A stretch of DNA of 64,000 nt from Halomonas sp. ML-15 (GCF_014779595.1 NZ_JACXZT010000002.1:1-64000), one strand, 5' to 3'. Positions 9,174 through 25,566 are shown, numbered from the stretch's first letter. The notes: generated by a model not told the origin, from the letters alone. Numbers and translations are program-made.

Positions 9174-10280
9174 ATGACTACACCTTCCCCGTCGCCAGTG
9201 ACGCTCAACGTCGAGCTCGGCGAGCGCAGCTATCCCATCCATATCGGTGCCGGCCTGCTCGGTGACCCTCAGTGGCTGACCCCCTATCTCGCTGGCCGTC
9301 AGGTCATGGTGGTCACCAACCAGGTGGTGGCGCCGCACTACCTCGAGCGTTTCAAGGCCGGCTTGCCGGCCGACCTCGAGGTGCGCGAGCTGGTGCTGCC
9401 CGACGGCGAGGCGACCAAGACCCTCGATCATGTCAGCCGCATCTGGGACGCCCTGCTCGAGGCCGGCTTCAATCGTCGCTGTACGCTGGTGGCGCTGGGC
9501 GGCGGGGTGATCGGCGATATGGTCGGTTTCGCGGCGGCGGGCTATCAGCGCGGCGTGGCCTTCATTCAGGTGCCTACCACGCTGCTCTCCCAAGTTGACT
9601 CCTCGGTGGGCGGCAAGACCGGCGTCAACCATCCGCTGGGCAAGAACATGATCGGCGCCTTCTGGCAGCCCCGCGCGGTGTTGATCGACACCGCGACCCT
9701 GGCCACGCTGCCGGCGCGGGAGTTCTCGGCGGGGCTCGCCGAGGTGATCAAGTACGGGTTGATTCGCGATATCGACTTCCTGGCTTGGCTGGAAGCCAGT
9801 ATGACGGCGCTGCGCGACCTCGACAGTGCGGTGTTGAGTGAGGCGATTCGGCGCAGCTGTGCGCTCAAGGCCGAGATCGTCGCCGCCGACGAGACCGAGC
9901 AAGGCGTCCGTGCGCTTCTCAACCTCGGTCACACCTTCGGCCACGCCATCGAGGCCCATCAGGGCTACGGCAACTGGCTGCACGGTGAAGCGGTGGGCAC
10001 GGGGATGCTGATGGCGGCCGAGCTGTCGCAGCGGCTGGGGTGGCTGGCCGAGGCGGACGTCGCTCGCGTCAGGCGTATTATCGCGGCCGCCGGACTCCCC
10101 GAAGCGGCGCCCGTCGACATGGGGGCCGAGGACTTCCTGAGTCGCATGCGTCTCGACAAGAAGAATATCGATACCCGGCTGCGCCTGATCCTGCTGCGTG
10201 GGCTCGGCGACGCTTGTCTGGATGACCAGACCCCGCCGGCGCTGCTCGAGGCGCTGCTCAACGACTATCCGCGCAGCTGA
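9174..10280 (+). CDS. aroB: 3-dehydroquinate synthase
   Basis: NAD- and metal-dependent cyclisation of DAHP to 3-dehydroquinate, second step of the shikimate pathway. It is 368 aa with an N-terminal Rossmann half, [37 protein letters not shown], the metal-binding Glu in [24 protein letters not shown] (metal His) and WLHGEAV (metal His). The C-terminal RMRLDKKN motif is also conserved. An intrinsic terminator follows 33 nt downstream. In Pseudomonas a damX-type gene usually follows aroB; here gltB does. Confidence 0.96.
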   Translation: MTTPSPSPVTLNVELGERSYPIHIGAGLLGDPQWLTPYLAGRQVMVVTNQVVAPHYLERFKAGLPADLEVRELVLPDGEATKTLDHVSRIWDALLEAGFNRRCTLVALGGGVIGDMVGFAAAGYQRGVAFIQVPTTLLSQVDSSVGGKTGVNHPLGKNMIGAFWQPRAVLIDTATLATLPAREFSAGLAEVIKYGLIRDIDFLAWLEASMTALRDLDSAVLSEAIRRSCALKAEIVAADETEQGVRALLNLGHTFGHAIEAHQGYGNWLHGEAVGTGMLMAAELSQRLGWLAEADVARVRRIIAAAGLPEAAPVDMGAEDFLSRMRLDKKNIDTRLRLILLRGLGDACLDDQTPPALLEALLNDYPRS

Positions 10281-10312
10281 TTCCGCTGTTTTTTCCCCGA
10301 ATGATGCCGTGT

Positions 10313-10343
10313 ACGGCGCCTGCTGACAGCAGGCGCCGTTTTT
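10313..10343 (+). terminator. Rho-independent terminator after aroB
   Basis: A perfect 12-bp stem (ACGGCGCCTGCT / AGCAGGCGCCGT) with a 3-nt loop is followed by TTTT. It closes the pilM-aroB operon. Confidence 0.92.
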
Positions 10344-10430
10344 ATTGCTGGGCAAGCTGCCGACGAGATGCGCTATAGGGCATGAATTCGCATGCCTTAT
10401 GCACAACTTGCATGGGGATTGGTGCAAATA

Positions 10431-10446
10431 TTAGACTAAAGTCTAA
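10431..10446. promoter_or_regulatory. Palindrome TTAGACTAAAGTCTAA in the gltB leader
   Basis: Two 7-bp inverted arms, TTAGACT and AGTCTAA, are separated by AA, in a locally AT-rich stretch about 270 bp upstream of gltB. The shape fits a dimeric regulator operator; no regulator is identified. The remaining 10344-10715 stretch holds no convincing gene; an AT-rich segment near 10640-10700 probably contains the gltB promoter. Confidence 0.4.
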
Positions 10447-10715
10447 CGATGTTTTGACGCACTGCCAGCCTGCACAAGTCCTTGACCTGCCAAGTGTTTT
10501 TTATTGAATGCATGGCTAACTAGCCGTTTTCTGGCGATTTTTTGGGTGAGAGCGAAGGTGGGGAATTGCGTGTCACAGGGGGGGTGGCTATGCTGTACGG
10601 CCTTTTTCACGCCAGAAAGTGGCCAGCGAATGGCCTGTTTTACGAAAAAAATAACCTTTAAAGATAGCACTGATATTTTCTGGACACAAGACACCGATTT
10701 CTGTGAGGCACGCCC

Positions 10716-13700
10716 ATGAGACAAGGTCTTCATCAGCCGGGTGAATTCCGGGACAACTGCGGCTTCGGCCTGATTGCGCATATGGAGGGTCAGGCCAGTC
10801 ATGCGCTGCTCAAGACCGCCATCGAGTCGCTGACCTGCATGACCCACCGCGGGGGGATCGCTGCAGACGGCAAGACCGGTGACGGCTGTGGCCTGCTGCT
10901 GAAGATGCCCGTCGACTTCATGCGCGCCGTGGCCCGCGAATCGCTGGGCGTCGAGCTGGGGCGTAGTTTCGCCGTGGGGAGCCTGTTCCTGCCTGACGAT
11001 GACGCCCGCGAAGCCCATGCCCGCGAGGTGCTGGAAGACGAACTTGCCGCGCGTAACCTGACCGTACACGGCTGGCGCGAGGTGCCCACCGACGCCAGCG
11101 TCTGCGGACCGATGGCACTGGACTGCCTGCCGCGTATTCGCCAGCTGTTCGTCTCGGCCGACGATGAGCGGCTCGATGCCCAGTTGGCGGTGGACCTGTT
11201 CATGGCCCGTCGTCGCGCCGAGCAGCGCCTGCGCGATGAAGAGGATTTCTACATCTGCTCGCTGTCGGCCAAGGTGGTCTCCTACAAGGGCCTGATGATG
11301 CCCGTGGACCTGCCGACCTTCTATCGCGATCTCGGTGACGAGCGCCTGGAGACCGCCATCTGCGTCTTCCACCAGCGCTTCTCCACCAATACCGCGCCGC
11401 GCTGGCCGCTGGCCCAGCCGTTCCGCTTCCTGGCGCACAACGGTGAGATCAACACCATCGAGGCCAACCGCGGCTGGGCCAACTCGCGCAAGGAAAATTT
11501 CGTCAACGAGCTGCTGCCCGACATCGCCGAGCTCGACGAGATCGTCAATACCGTGGGCTCCGACTCCTCGAGCATGGACAATATGCTCGAGGTGCTGATG
11601 ACCGGTGGCATGGACATCTACAACGCCATTCGCATGATGGTGCCGCCGGCCTGGCAGAACGTCGAGACCATGGACGGCGACCTGCGCGCCTTCTATGAGT
11701 ACAACTCGATGCACATGGAGCCGTGGGACGGCCCGGCCGGGATGGTCATGACCGACGGCCGTCACGCGGTGTGCATGCTCGATCGCAACGGCCTGCGGCC
11801 GGCGCGCTGGGTGATCACCAAGAATGGCTTCATCACCCTGGCCTCGGAGATCGGCACCTACGACTATGCGCCCGAGGACGTGGTCGCCAAGGGCCGTGTC
11901 GGCCCCGGCCAAGTGCTCGGCATCGACACCGAAACCGGTGAGGTGCTGCACACCCAGGATATCGACAACCGCCTCAAGTCGGCCTTCCCCTACAAGCGCT
12001 GGCTGAAGGATCGTGCCCACTACCTGGAGTCTGCCCTCACCGAGCTGGCGCGCTTCCAGCCGATGGACACCGATGATCTCAACGTCTATCAGAAGATGTT
12101 CCAGATCAGCTTCGAGGAGCGCGACCAGCTGCTGCGGCCGCTGGCCGAGAGCGGCCAGGAGGCGGTGGGCTCGATGGGTGACGACACCCCCATGGCGGTA
12201 CTGTCGAGGCAGAACCGGGTGCTTACCGACCACTTCCGCCAGAAGTTTGCCCAGGTCACCAACCCGCCCATCGACCCGCTGCGCGAAGCCATCGTGATGT
12301 CGCTGGAAACCTGTATCGGAGCCGAGCTCAACGTCTTCGAGGCGACGCCGGAGCATGCCCACCGAATCATCCTGACCACGCCGATCCTCTCGCCGCGCAA
12401 GTTTACCGCCCTGGTCAGTCACGACGACCCAGCTTTTGTCAGCCACCCCCTGTCGCTGGCCTACGATCCCGAGCAGCAGGGTCTCAAGCAGGCGCTGCAG
12501 GCCCTCTGCCAGGAAGCCGAGACGGCGGCGAAGGATGGCAAGGTACTCCTGGTACTGAGCGATGCCAACCTCGAGAAGGGCCAGCTGCCGATTCATGCGG
12601 CGCTGGCCACCGGCGCCATCCATCACCATCTGGGCCGGCTGGCGCTGCGGCCGCGGGTCAATATCGTGGTCGAGACCGGCTACGCCCGCGATGCTCACCA
12701 GATGGCGGTGCTGTTCGGCGTCGGCGCCACGGCGGTCTACCCCTATCTGGCCTACCAGGTGCTGGCCGATATGCACCGCACCGGTGAGCTGACCGGCAAT
12801 CCGGCGGACGCCCGCGAGAACTACCGCAAGGGCATGCAGAAGGGGCTCTACAAGATCCTCTCCAAGATGGGGATCTCGACGCTTGCTTCCTACCGCGGCT
12901 CGCAGCTGTTCGAAGCGGTGGGGCTGCACTCCGAGGTGATGGAGATGTGCTTCACCGGCATGGCCTCGCGCATCGAGGGGGCCGGCTTCGCCGAGATCCA
13001 GATGCAGCAGGCGCTGCAGGCGCGTGACGCCTGGCTACCGCGCAAGGGCATCAGCCAGGGTGGCCTGGTCAAGTATGTCCACGGCAAGGAGTACCACGCC
13101 TACAATCCCGATGTGGTGATGACCCTGCAGCAGGCGGTGCAGCAGGGCGACTATCAGAAGTGGAAGAAATTCGCCCAGCTGGTCAATGAGCGTCCGGTGG
13201 CGACCATTCGTGACCTGCTCAGGCTCAAGCCCGCCGCCGAGCCGCTGCCGCTGGATGAAGTGGAGCCGGTGGAGAGCCTGATTCCGCGCTTCGATAGCGC
13301 CGGGATGTCATTGGGAGCGCTGTCGCCGGAGGCCCATGAGGCGCTGGCTCAGGCCATGAACGAGGCCGGTGGGCGCTCCAACTCCGGCGAGGGCGGTGAG
13401 GATCCGGCCCGCTACGGCACCATCCGCAGCTCCAAGATCAAGCAGATCGCCTCGGGGCGCTTCGGCGTCACCCCGGCCTATCTGGTCAACGCCGAGGTGC
13501 TGCAGATCAAGGTCGCCCAGGGCGCCAAGCCCGGCGAGGGCGGGCAGCTGCCCGGCGGCAAGGTCAACGACCTGATCGCCCGGCTGCGCTACTCGGTGCC
13601 CGGCGTGACGTTGATCTCGCCGCCGCCGCACCACGATATCTACTCCATCGAGGATCTGGCCCAGCTGATCTTCGACCTCAAGCAGGTCAATCCGGATGCC

Positions 13701-15167
13701 CAGGTCTCGGTCAAGCTGGTCTCCGAGCCGGGTATCGGCACCATCGCCACCGGCGTGGCCAAGGCCTATGCCGACCTGATCACCGTGTCCGGCTACGACG
13801 GTGGCACCGCGGCCAGCCCGCTGACCTCGATCAAGCACGCCGGCAGCCCCTGGGAGCTGGGCCTGCCCGAGGTGCATCAGGCGCTGCGCATCAACGGCCT
13901 GCGCGACAAGATCCGCCTGCAGACCGATGGCGGCCTGAAGACCGGCCTCGATGTGGTCAAGGCGGCGATCCTCGGCGCCGAGAGCTTCGGCTTCGGCACC
14001 GCGCCGATGGTCGCCCTGGGCTGCAAGTACCTGCGTATCTGCCACCTCAACAACTGCGCCACCGGTGTCGCCACCCAGCACCAGTATCTGCGTGACGAGC
14101 ACTTCCGCGGCACCGTCGACATGGTCAAGCACTACTTCCGCTTCATTGCCGAAGAGGTGCGTGAACTGATGGCGATGCTCGGCGTGCGCCAGTTGACCGA
14201 TCTGATCGGCCGCACCGACCTGCTCGAGGCGATCGAAGGGCAGTCCAACGCCCAGCGTCGGCTCGACCTGACGCCGCTGCTGGAAAACGACCATGTGCCG
14301 GCCGACGCGCCGCAGTTCTGCCAGGTGAAGCGCAACGTGCCCCACGATCCGGGTGCCAAGAACCGCGAGGTGCTCGACGCGCTGGCGGATGCCATCGAGG
14401 CCAGGTCGGGGGGGGAGTTTTCGTTCACCATCACCAACTGCGACCGCAGCGTGGCGGCGCTCACCTCCGGGGCCATTGCCAAGCGCTACGGCGAGGAAGG
14501 GCTAGAGGATGCGCCGATCACCGCCCGTTTCACCGGCGTGGCGGGGCAGAGCTTCGGGGTGTGGAACGCCCGTGGTCTGCACCTTCATCTCGAGGGCGAC
14601 GCCAACGACTACGTCGGCAAGGGCATGAACGGCGGCTCGATTACCATCGTGCCGCCCCGCGCCAGCACCTTCGAGAGCCACAAGACGGCGATCGTCGGCA
14701 ACACCTGCCTGTATGGCGCCACCGGTGGCAAGCTGTTCGCCGCCGGTAGCGCCGGTGAGCGTTTCGGGGTACGCAACTCCGGTGCCCATGCGGTCATCGA
14801 AGGCGCCGGCGACCACTGCTGCGAATACATGACCGGTGGCCTGGTCGCCGTGCTCGGCGAGACCGGGGTCAACTTCGGTGCCGGCATGACCGGTGGCTTC
14901 GCCTATGTAATCGACGAGGATCGCACCTTCGTCGACAAGTACAACCACGAGCTGGTCGAGATCCACCGGATCAACACCGAGGCCATGGAGGCCTACCGGC
15001 GCCACCTGCGGGAAGTGATCGAGGAGTATGTCGCAGCCACCGATTCGGCTCGCGGCAAGGCGATCCTCGAGGACTTCAGCGACTTTATCCGCCACTTCTG
15101 GCTGGTCAAGCCCAAGGCAGCGAGCCTCAATGGCCTGCTTGCCGAATCCCGCCGGCGGCCCGAGTAA
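10716..15167 (+). CDS. gltB: Glutamate synthase (NADPH) large subunit
   Basis: Converts glutamine plus 2-oxoglutarate to two glutamates in ammonia assimilation, with GltD supplying electrons. It is 1483 aa. The N-terminal class II glutaminase domain has nucleophile Cys15 in RDNCGFGL after a short propeptide, plus MTHRGG, NGEINT and [16 protein letters not shown] central domain follows, then the FMN barrel ([44 protein letters not shown]). The 3Fe-4S motif is [19 protein letters not shown], and the C-terminal beta-helix has repeated Gly motifs ([13 protein letters not shown]). The start has AGGC/GAGG upstream. It is followed 33 nt later by gltD. Confidence 0.97.
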   Translation: MRQGLHQPGEFRDNCGFGLIAHMEGQASHALLKTAIESLTCMTHRGGIAADGKTGDGCGLLLKMPVDFMRAVARESLGVELGRSFAVGSLFLPDDDAREAHAREVLEDELAARNLTVHGWREVPTDASVCGPMALDCLPRIRQLFVSADDERLDAQLAVDLFMARRRAEQRLRDEEDFYICSLSAKVVSYKGLMMPVDLPTFYRDLGDERLETAICVFHQRFSTNTAPRWPLAQPFRFLAHNGEINTIEANRGWANSRKENFVNELLPDIAELDEIVNTVGSDSSSMDNMLEVLMTGGMDIYNAIRMMVPPAWQNVETMDGDLRAFYEYNSMHMEPWDGPAGMVMTDGRHAVCMLDRNGLRPARWVITKNGFITLASEIGTYDYAPEDVVAKGRVGPGQVLGIDTETGEVLHTQDIDNRLKSAFPYKRWLKDRAHYLESALTELARFQPMDTDDLNVYQKMFQISFEERDQLLRPLAESGQEAVGSMGDDTPMAVLSRQNRVLTDHFRQKFAQVTNPPIDPLREAIVMSLETCIGAELNVFEATPEHAHRIILTTPILSPRKFTALVSHDDPAFVSHPLSLAYDPEQQGLKQALQALCQEAETAAKDGKVLLVLSDANLEKGQLPIHAALATGAIHHHLGRLALRPRVNIVVETGYARDAHQMAVLFGVGATAVYPYLAYQVLADMHRTGELTGNPADARENYRKGMQKGLYKILSKMGISTLASYRGSQLFEAVGLHSEVMEMCFTGMASRIEGAGFAEIQMQQALQARDAWLPRKGISQGGLVKYVHGKEYHAYNPDVVMTLQQAVQQGDYQKWKKFAQLVNERPVATIRDLLRLKPAAEPLPLDEVEPVESLIPRFDSAGMSLGALSPEAHEALAQAMNEAGGRSNSGEGGEDPARYGTIRSSKIKQIASGRFGVTPAYLVNAEVLQIKVAQGAKPGEGGQLPGGKVNDLIARLRYSVPGVTLISPPPHHDIYSIEDLAQLIFDLKQVNPDAQVSVKLVSEPGIGTIATGVAKAYADLITVSGYDGGTAASPLTSIKHAGSPWELGLPEVHQALRINGLRDKIRLQTDGGLKTGLDVVKAAILGAESFGFGTAPMVALGCKYLRICHLNNCATGVATQHQYLRDEHFRGTVDMVKHYFRFIAEEVRELMAMLGVRQLTDLIGRTDLLEAIEGQSNAQRRLDLTPLLENDHVPADAPQFCQVKRNVPHDPGAKNREVLDALADAIEARSGGEFSFTITNCDRSVAALTSGAIAKRYGEEGLEDAPITARFTGVAGQSFGVWNARGLHLHLEGDANDYVGKGMNGGSITIVPPRASTFESHKTAIVGNTCLYGATGGKLFAAGSAGERFGVRNSGAHAVIEGAGDHCCEYMTGGLVAVLGETGVNFGAGMTGGFAYVIDEDRTFVDKYNHELVEIHRINTEAMEAYRRHLREVIEEYVAATDSARGKAILEDFSDFIRHFWLVKPKAASLNGLLAESRRRPE

Positions 15168-16619
<1,452 letters not shown>

Positions 16620-16685
16620 GGCCTGTCGCTCGATGATGCCGCCAAGGTGAGCGGCGTGGGGTGGCGCCAGTAGCCCGCGGCTTTT

Positions 16686-16783
16686 CCGGCGACAGGTCTT
16701 CGAGGGGGCGCTGTGAATCCGTCCCTGGACGCTACCGATGCCATCCCTGGCATCGAACCCCCTCTACGACCTGTCCCCGGTGC
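16686..16783 (+). repeat. Structured intergenic repeat, copy 1
   Basis: About 98 nt that match, after reverse complementation, the stretch at 22101-22200. The predicted fold has an outer stem ACAGGTC/GACCTGT, a second stem GAGGGGG/CCCCCTC, a conserved single-stranded core CGCTGTGAA..CC.TCCCTGG.CGCTAC, and an inner hairpin GATGCCA/TGGCATC with a TCCC loop. Stem sequences differ between the copies while pairing is kept, so the structure, not only the sequence, seems conserved. It lies 67 nt after gltD. Confidence 0.75.
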
Positions 16784-21020
<4,237 letters not shown>

Positions 21021-21049
21021 TTGCGTCACTGCATCCAGCGTAATGTGAG

Positions 21050-21078
21050 GCGGGGCCGTTGATCGGCCCCGCTTTTTT
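21050..21078 (+). terminator. Rho-independent terminator after eno
   Basis: A 9-bp stem (GCGGGGCCG/CGGCCCCGC) with the 5-nt loop TTGAT is followed by six T residues. Confidence 0.95.
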
Positions 21079-21146
21079 ACTGTCAGGACGTTAGCTTTCA
21101 GTGATGGTCATGATGGCTCCCGAGTGTCGTCAATCTCTCCATTTCT

Positions 21147-21164
21147 TGTAAGAGATATCGTACA
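21147..21164 (+). promoter_or_regulatory. Candidate GacA upstream activating sequence
   Basis: TGTAAG-N6-CGTACA matches the published GacA site TGTAAG-N6-CTTACA at 11 of 12 fixed positions. It lies roughly 100-140 nt before the candidate RNA below, a distance like that in rsmY/rsmZ promoters. AT-rich DNA separates the two. Confidence 0.6.
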
Positions 21165-21279
21165 TTTCGCCTGCGAACTTTGCTCGAAAACACCGCCGAC
21201 TTCCTCTGTTTCGCCCTTCATTGTCGTTTAACTTGTTGATTTTAAAGCTATTGTTTTTCTCTCTCATCGTCAGGGTGCG

Positions 21280-21510
21280 CTGTGGGTGACGGGGAGGCCG
21301 GCTTGTGGTGGCGGCAGGACCTGCCAAAATGGACTCGGGATATGGAGAAGCGGGGAGTGCTTTTCCGGCAGGATGCAACGGGATGCTAGTCGTGGTGCGC
21401 CGAGTGCAGCAGGAAGCCGCCTCTCGGCACGGACGTCACCATCAGGACGTGGGCATAGGGACATGCTCAAGGGACTCGGCTTGGAGCGGGCGACCCAAGG
21501 GTCGCCTTTT
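21280..21510 (+). ncRNA. Candidate CsrB/RsmZ-type CsrA-sequestering RNA
   Basis: About a dozen GGA triplets fall within some 155 nt (21331-21485), many in predicted loops. Examples are GGCAGGACCTGCC, GCATAGGGACATGC (close to the CsrA-binding consensus), CAGGATG, ACGGGATG, CAGGAAG and CAGGACG. The RNA ends in a textbook terminator (GGCGACCC AA GGGTCGCC TTTT). No protein frame is plausible here. In Pseudomonas, rsmZ lies beside fdxA, and fdxA is the next gene here. A GacA-like site sits upstream and csrA is in the same window. RNAs of this family bind CsrA/RsmA through GGA motifs and relieve translational repression. The 5' end is uncertain by about 30 nt; the -35/-10 pair may be near 21227-21254. 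Confidence 0.75.
21489..21510 (+). terminator. Intrinsic terminator of the candidate RNA
   Basis: An 8-bp perfect stem GGCGACCC/GGGTCGCC with a 2-nt centre (probably a 4-nt loop in the RNA) is followed by TTTT. Confidence 0.85.
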
Positions 21511-21527
21511 CCATGCACGCACGCAGT

Positions 21528-21563
21528 AAAAACGCCGCCGGTCACTGACCGGCGGCGTTTTTT
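21528..21563. terminator. Bidirectional terminator between the RNA and fdxA
   Basis: A stem of at least 11 bp, AACGCCGCCGG/CCGGCGGCGTT, is flanked by A-run and T-run, so it can work in both directions. It serves fdxA on the minus strand and backs up the RNA terminator on the plus strand. Confidence 0.9.
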
Positions 21564-21599
21564 GTCGTGCGCCACGCCAGGCATGGCGGGAGGGGGCCC

Positions 21600-21923
21600 T
21601 CAGCGCTCGAGCTGTGCCAGCTTGTCGGGTTTGCCATCCCACTCTTCGGCGTCGGGCAGCGGATCCTTCTTCTCGGCGATGTTGGGCCACACTTCGGCGA
21701 GCTCGGCGTTGAGCTCGATGAACTCCTCCTGGCCTTCCGGTAGCTCATCTTCGGCAAAGATCGCCTCGGCGGGGCATTCCGGCTCGCACAGCGCGCAGTC
21801 GATGCACTCATCGGGGTGGATGACCAGAAAATTGGGGCCTTCGTAGAAGCAGTCCACCGGGCAGACCTCGACACAGTCGGTGTACTTGCACTTGATGCAG
21901 TTCTCGGTGACGACGAATGTCAT
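21600..21923 (-). CDS. fdxA: Seven-iron ferredoxin ([3Fe-4S][4Fe-4S])
   Basis: An electron carrier of 107 aa. The start [17 protein letters not shown] was chosen for its GGAAGGGAGA ribosome site and the conserved N-terminus. Cys9, Cys12, Cys17 and Cys21, then Cys40, Cys43, Cys46 and Cys50, give the usual seven-iron pattern ([19 protein letters not shown] then [12 protein letters not shown]). The C-terminal acidic and helical extension ([17 protein letters not shown]) is typical of the Azotobacter FdI/FdxA type. Monocistronic; downstream of mutS in the same direction, with a repeat between them. Confidence 0.95.
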   Translation of the reverse strand: MTFVVTENCIKCKYTDCVEVCPVDCFYEGPNFLVIHPDECIDCALCEPECPAEAIFAEDELPEGQEEFIELNAELAEVWPNIAEKKDPLPDAEEWDGKPDKLAQLER

Positions 21924-22100
21924 GCCAGTCTCCCTTCCTCTGGCCGGTCGCTCGGCCACGATGATGGTTGGTAAAAAAGTTATAAGAGCCGATGTTTTTA
22001 TGCTGGTGCGGCGGGGAATCTGACCATTCTAGTCGTGCCCCCATAGCGTCGCAAGCGATGTGCTTGCCGTTTCGACATAAGAGAGTCGCAGATGGCGAGG

Positions 22101-22200
22101 GGCGCCGGGGACAGGTCGAAGAGGAGGTTTGCGCCATGGATGGCGCAAGGTAGCGCCCAGGGATGGGTTCACAGCGCCTCCTCGTAGGCCTGCCGCCGGC
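22101..22200 (-). repeat. Structured intergenic repeat, copy 2
   Basis: Reverse complement matches copy 1. The inner hairpin is TTGCGCCAT/ATGGCGCAA and the second stem is GAGGAGG/CCTCCTC. The core is CGCTGTGAACCCATCCCTGG, with the same GACCTGTCCCCGG tail. The inner hairpin arms differ from copy 1 but remain self-complementary. It lies between fdxA and mutS; 22201-22293 holds nothing further that I recognise. Confidence 0.75.
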
Positions 22201-22293
22201 ATAGCCCCGGGCTGGTCACACCCAGGGACAGTGCTGTAGAGCTTCCTTAATAGGTTGCCCTCAGGCTAGCCCGTACCAGCCCTCTTGAGTCCC

Positions 22294-24870
22294 CTACAGC
22301 GCCTCCCGCCAGCGGTAGAGCAGCTCCAGCGCCTGGCGGGGACTCAGCTCGTCAATCGCCAGGCCGCCGAGTTCCTCGAGCAGCGGATGCGGGGCGCTGG
22401 CGAACAGGTCGTTCTGCTGCGGCACCGGCTCGCCGCTGGCGGCCAGCGTGGGGCGGCTGCCCTGGTCGACCTCGTGCTGCTCGAGCTGGGCGAGCTTGTC
22501 CCGCGCCCGGGCGATCACGCCCTGGGGCACCCCGGCCAGCTGTGCCACCTGCAGGCCGTAGCTCTGGCTCGCCGGGCCCTCCTCGACGCGGTGCATGAAG
22601 ACGATGCCCTCGCGATGCTCCGCCGCGGTGAGGTGCACATTGGCCACGCCAGACGCCTGCTCGGCCAGCGCGGTCATCTCGAAGTAGTGGGTGGCGAACA
22701 GCGTGAAGGCCCGCGAACGGGTCAGATGCTCGGCGCTGGCCCAGGCCAGCGACAGGCCGTCGAAGGTGCTGGTGCCGCGGCCGATCTCGTCCATCAGCAC
22801 CAGGCTATGGTCGGTGGCGTTGTGCAGGATATTGGCGGTCTCGGTCATCTCGACCATAAAGGTCGAGCGGCCGCCGGCCAGATCATCGGAGGAGCCGATA
22901 CGCGTAAAGATACGGTCTACCGGGCCGATCTCGGCGTCGTCGGCGGGCACGAAGCTGCCGGTGTGGGCGAGCAGGGTGATCAGCGCCGCCTGGCGCATAT
23001 AGGTGGACTTGCCGCCCATATTGGGGCCGGTGATCACCAGCATACGCCGGGCGTCGTCCATCACCAGGTCGTTGGGTACGAAGGGGTGCTCGCTGACCTG
23101 CTCGACCACCGGGTGGCGGCCACCGCGGATAGCGATCCCCGGCGCATCGGCGAGGCGTGGGCGCACGAAGTTCAGGGCCTCGGCGCGTTCGGCGAAGGTG
23201 GCCAGCACATCGAGGCTGGCCAGCGCCTGGGCCGTGGCCTGCAGCGGGCCGAGCTCGGCGTTGAGGGCGTCGAGCAGGCTTTCGTAGAGCAGCTTCTCGC
23301 GGGCCAGAGAGCGGGACTTGGCGGATAGCGCCTTGTCCTCGAACTCCTTGAGTTCGGGAATGATGAAGCGCTCGGCGTTCTTCAGGGTCTGGCGGCGAAT
23401 ATAGTCGGCCGGCGCGTCGCGGGCCTGACCGCGGGGGATCTCGATATAGTAGCCGTGGACGCGGTTGTAGCCGACCTTGAGGTTGGCCAGCCCGGTGCGC
23501 TCACGCTCGCGCCGCTCCAGCTCGATCAGATAGTCGCCGGCGTGCTCGGAGAGCCCGCGGTACTCGTCGAGCTCGTCGTCGAAGCCGTCGGCGATCACCC
23601 CGCCGTCGCGAATCACCACCGGCGGATTGTCGACCAGGGCCCGGCTCAGGGTATAGGCGAGCTCCGGGTAGGGGCGGATATGCCGCTTGAGGTCGTCCAG
23701 CGCGCTACCCTCGGGGTAGTCGCGCAGGGCGTCCTGCAGCTCGGGCAGGGCATTGAGGGCGTCGCGCAGTCGCGCCAGGTCGCGGGGACGGGCGCTGCGC
23801 AGCGCCACCCGTGCCAGGATCCGCTCGACGTCACCGATCGCCTTGAGGTCGTCGCGCAGCGCCAGGTAGCCCTCCTGGTCGAGCAGCAGGGTCACCGCCG
23901 TCTGACGCGCGCCGATCAGCGCGCGGTCGCGCAGCGGGCGGTTGAGCCAGCGCTTGAGCAGGCGGGCGCCCATCGCCGTGGCGGTGGTGTCGAGCACGCT
24001 GGCCAGGGTGTTGTCGCCGCTGCCGCCCAGGTTGATGTCGATTTCCAGGTTGCGGCGGCTGGCGGCGTCGATCACCACGGCGTCATCGCGGTTCTCGACG
24101 CCGATCGCGGTGACGTGGGGCAGCCGCGAGCGCTGGGTGTCGCGGGCGTAGTCGACCAGCACGCCGGCGGCGATGATCGCCGCCTCCAGGTGGGCGCAGC
24201 CGAAGCCGCGCAGGTCCTGGACCTGGAACTGGTCGCACAGCAGGCGCAGGGCGCTGTCGCGGTCGAACAGCCAGTCGCTCTGGCGCTTGAGGCTGGCGCG
24301 TTCGCCGAGAGAGGCGGGCAGCTCGAGGCCGTCGGCGGCGAGCAACTCGGCCGGGGCCAGGCGCTGCACCTCGGCCAGCATCTCGGCGTCGTCGTCGACC
24401 TCGAGCACGCTGAAGCGACCGCTGGAGAGCTCCAGCCAGGCCAGCCCCCAGCGCCCGCCCTGGCTGTGCAGCGCCAGCAGCAAGTTGTCGCGATGGGCGT
24501 CGAGCAGCGCCTCGTCGTGGAGAGTGCCGGGGGTGACGATGCGCACCACCCGACGCTCCACCGGCCCCTTGGCCAGCGCCGGGTCGCCGATCTGCTCGCA
24601 GATTGCCACCGACTCGCCGGCCTGGACCAGGCGCGCCAGATAACCCTCGGCGCTATGGTAGGGCACCCCGGCCATGGGAATCGGCTTGCCCGCCGACTGG
24701 CCGCGCTGGGTGAGGGTGATATCGAGCAGCTTGGCGGCGCGCTTGGCGTCGTCGAAGAACAGCTCGTAGAAGTCGCCCATGCGGTAGAACAGCAGCACGT
24801 CGGGGTGGTCGCGCTTGATCTTGAGGAACTGCTGCATCATCGGGGTGTGCGAGGGGCTGGCCTGGCTCAT
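22294..24870 (-). CDS. mutS: DNA mismatch repair protein MutS
   Basis: Recognises mismatches and starts methyl-directed or nick-directed repair. The start [10 protein letters not shown] (858 aa) was chosen because AAGGAG lies 5 nt before this ATG. Domain I carries the Phe-x-Glu mismatch wedge ([13 protein letters not shown]). Connector and lever domains follow, then the ABC ATPase: [14 protein letters not shown] (Walker A), STFMVEM (signature) and [16 protein letters not shown] (Walker B). The last residues form a helix that usually tetramerises MutS. It is divergent from pncC, sharing about 130 bp of control region. Confidence 0.97.
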   Translation of the reverse strand: MSQASPSHTPMMQQFLKIKRDHPDVLLFYRMGDFYELFFDDAKRAAKLLDITLTQRGQSAGKPIPMAGVPYHSAEGYLARLVQAGESVAICEQIGDPALAKGPVERRVVRIVTPGTLHDEALLDAHRDNLLLALHSQGGRWGLAWLELSSGRFSVLEVDDDAEMLAEVQRLAPAELLAADGLELPASLGERASLKRQSDWLFDRDSALRLLCDQFQVQDLRGFGCAHLEAAIIAAGVLVDYARDTQRSRLPHVTAIGVENRDDAVVIDAASRRNLEIDINLGGSGDNTLASVLDTTATAMGARLLKRWLNRPLRDRALIGARQTAVTLLLDQEGYLALRDDLKAIGDVERILARVALRSARPRDLARLRDALNALPELQDALRDYPEGSALDDLKRHIRPYPELAYTLSRALVDNPPVVIRDGGVIADGFDDELDEYRGLSEHAGDYLIELERRERERTGLANLKVGYNRVHGYYIEIPRGQARDAPADYIRRQTLKNAERFIIPELKEFEDKALSAKSRSLAREKLLYESLLDALNAELGPLQATAQALASLDVLATFAERAEALNFVRPRLADAPGIAIRGGRHPVVEQVSEHPFVPNDLVMDDARRMLVITGPNMGGKSTYMRQAALITLLAHTGSFVPADDAEIGPVDRIFTRIGSSDDLAGGRSTFMVEMTETANILHNATDHSLVLMDEIGRGTSTFDGLSLAWASAEHLTRSRAFTLFATHYFEMTALAEQASGVANVHLTAAEHREGIVFMHRVEEGPASQSYGLQVAQLAGVPQGVIARARDKLAQLEQHEVDQGSRPTLAASGEPVPQQNDLFASAPHPLLEELGGLAIDELSPRQALELLYRWREAL

Positions 24871-25003
24871 GGGGCTCCTTGACTCCTTGTATGGGCACAC
24901 ATAGTAGACGGCGGTGGTTGGCGTCGGCGCGTCGACGACTCTGCATCCGCGGCCAAAAGGCAGTATTCTACGCGCAAGCCAGCGCTACGTCAGGAGACCC
25001 GGC

Positions 25004-25513
25004 ATGCCAGCATCCCCCCAGCGGCTCAGCAATCTCGATCTCGCTACCCTCGCCGAGCGGCTCGGCCGGCTGTGTCGCCAGCAGGGGCGTCAGGTGACTT
25101 GCGCCGAGTCGTGTACCGGTGGCGGCGTGGCCACTGCCATCACCGAGGTGGCGGGCAGCTCCGACTACTTCGAGACCGGCTACGTGACCTACTCGAATGG
25201 CGCCAAGACCCGCCTGCTCGGCGTCGACCCGGTGCTGATCGAGACCCACGGCGCGGTCAGTCGCGAGGTGGTCGAGGCGATGGTTGCCGGGGCCTGCCGC
25301 GACAGCAATGCCGGCCTCGGCGTGGCGATCAGCGGCGTGGCCGGCCCCGGCGGCGGCTCGGATGACAAGCCGGTCGGCACGGTATGGCTGGCCTGGGGCG
25401 ACGCCGATGCACAGCAGGCCGATTGCCGCCACTTTCCCGGTGACCGCCGCGCGGTGCGCGAACAGGCGGTGCGCGCCGCGCTGGTGGGGCTGATCCAGCG
25501 CCTCGACGCCTGA
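25004..25513 (+). CDS. pncC: Nicotinamide-nucleotide amidohydrolase (CinA C-terminal domain)
   Basis: Deamidates NMN to NaMN in the pyridine nucleotide salvage cycle. The start MPASPQRLSN (169 aa) was chosen for a CAGGAG site 8 nt upstream. Single-domain CinA-C form, with VTCAESCTGGGVATAITEVAGSS-like residues (Ser of AESCTGG), YVTYSNGAKTRLLGV, GAVSREVVEAMV, AISGVAGPGGGSDDKPVGTV and the helical C-terminus. It sits immediately before recA, as in many gammaproteobacteria. Confidence 0.93.
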   Translation: MPASPQRLSNLDLATLAERLGRLCRQQGRQVTCAESCTGGGVATAITEVAGSSDYFETGYVTYSNGAKTRLLGVDPVLIETHGAVSREVVEAMVAGACRDSNAGLGVAISGVAGPGGGSDDKPVGTVWLAWGDADAQQADCRHFPGDRRAVREQAVRAALVGLIQRLDA

Positions 25514-25566
25514 GGCACAGAAATTTACCGACTGAGAGTAGGCGGGCGAGGAATTTTTCGCCATAC

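Noticed and set aside
10400-10432. NtrC-like site (TGCA..TTGGTGCA) upstream of gltB
   Set aside because: Only the right half fits the consensus, the spacing is off by one and no sigma-54 -24/-12 element was found.
10504-10719. 71-codon frame in the gltB leader whose stop overlaps the gltB start (ATGA)
   Set aside because: It starts with TTG, has no ribosome site and no recognisable motif; the overlap is likely chance.
10443-12929. 828-aa minus-strand open frame across the gltB start region
   Set aside because: It is antisense to gltB, whose domains are unmistakable; long antisense frames are common in GC-rich coding DNA. The translation is His/Gly/Val/Arg-rich without motifs.
21130-21378. 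Minus-strand frame of up to 82 codons (a 45-codon version starts MREKNNSFKINKLN)
   Set aside because: No ribosome site, and it lies across the GacA-like site and the 5' part of the candidate RNA, which explains the sequence better.
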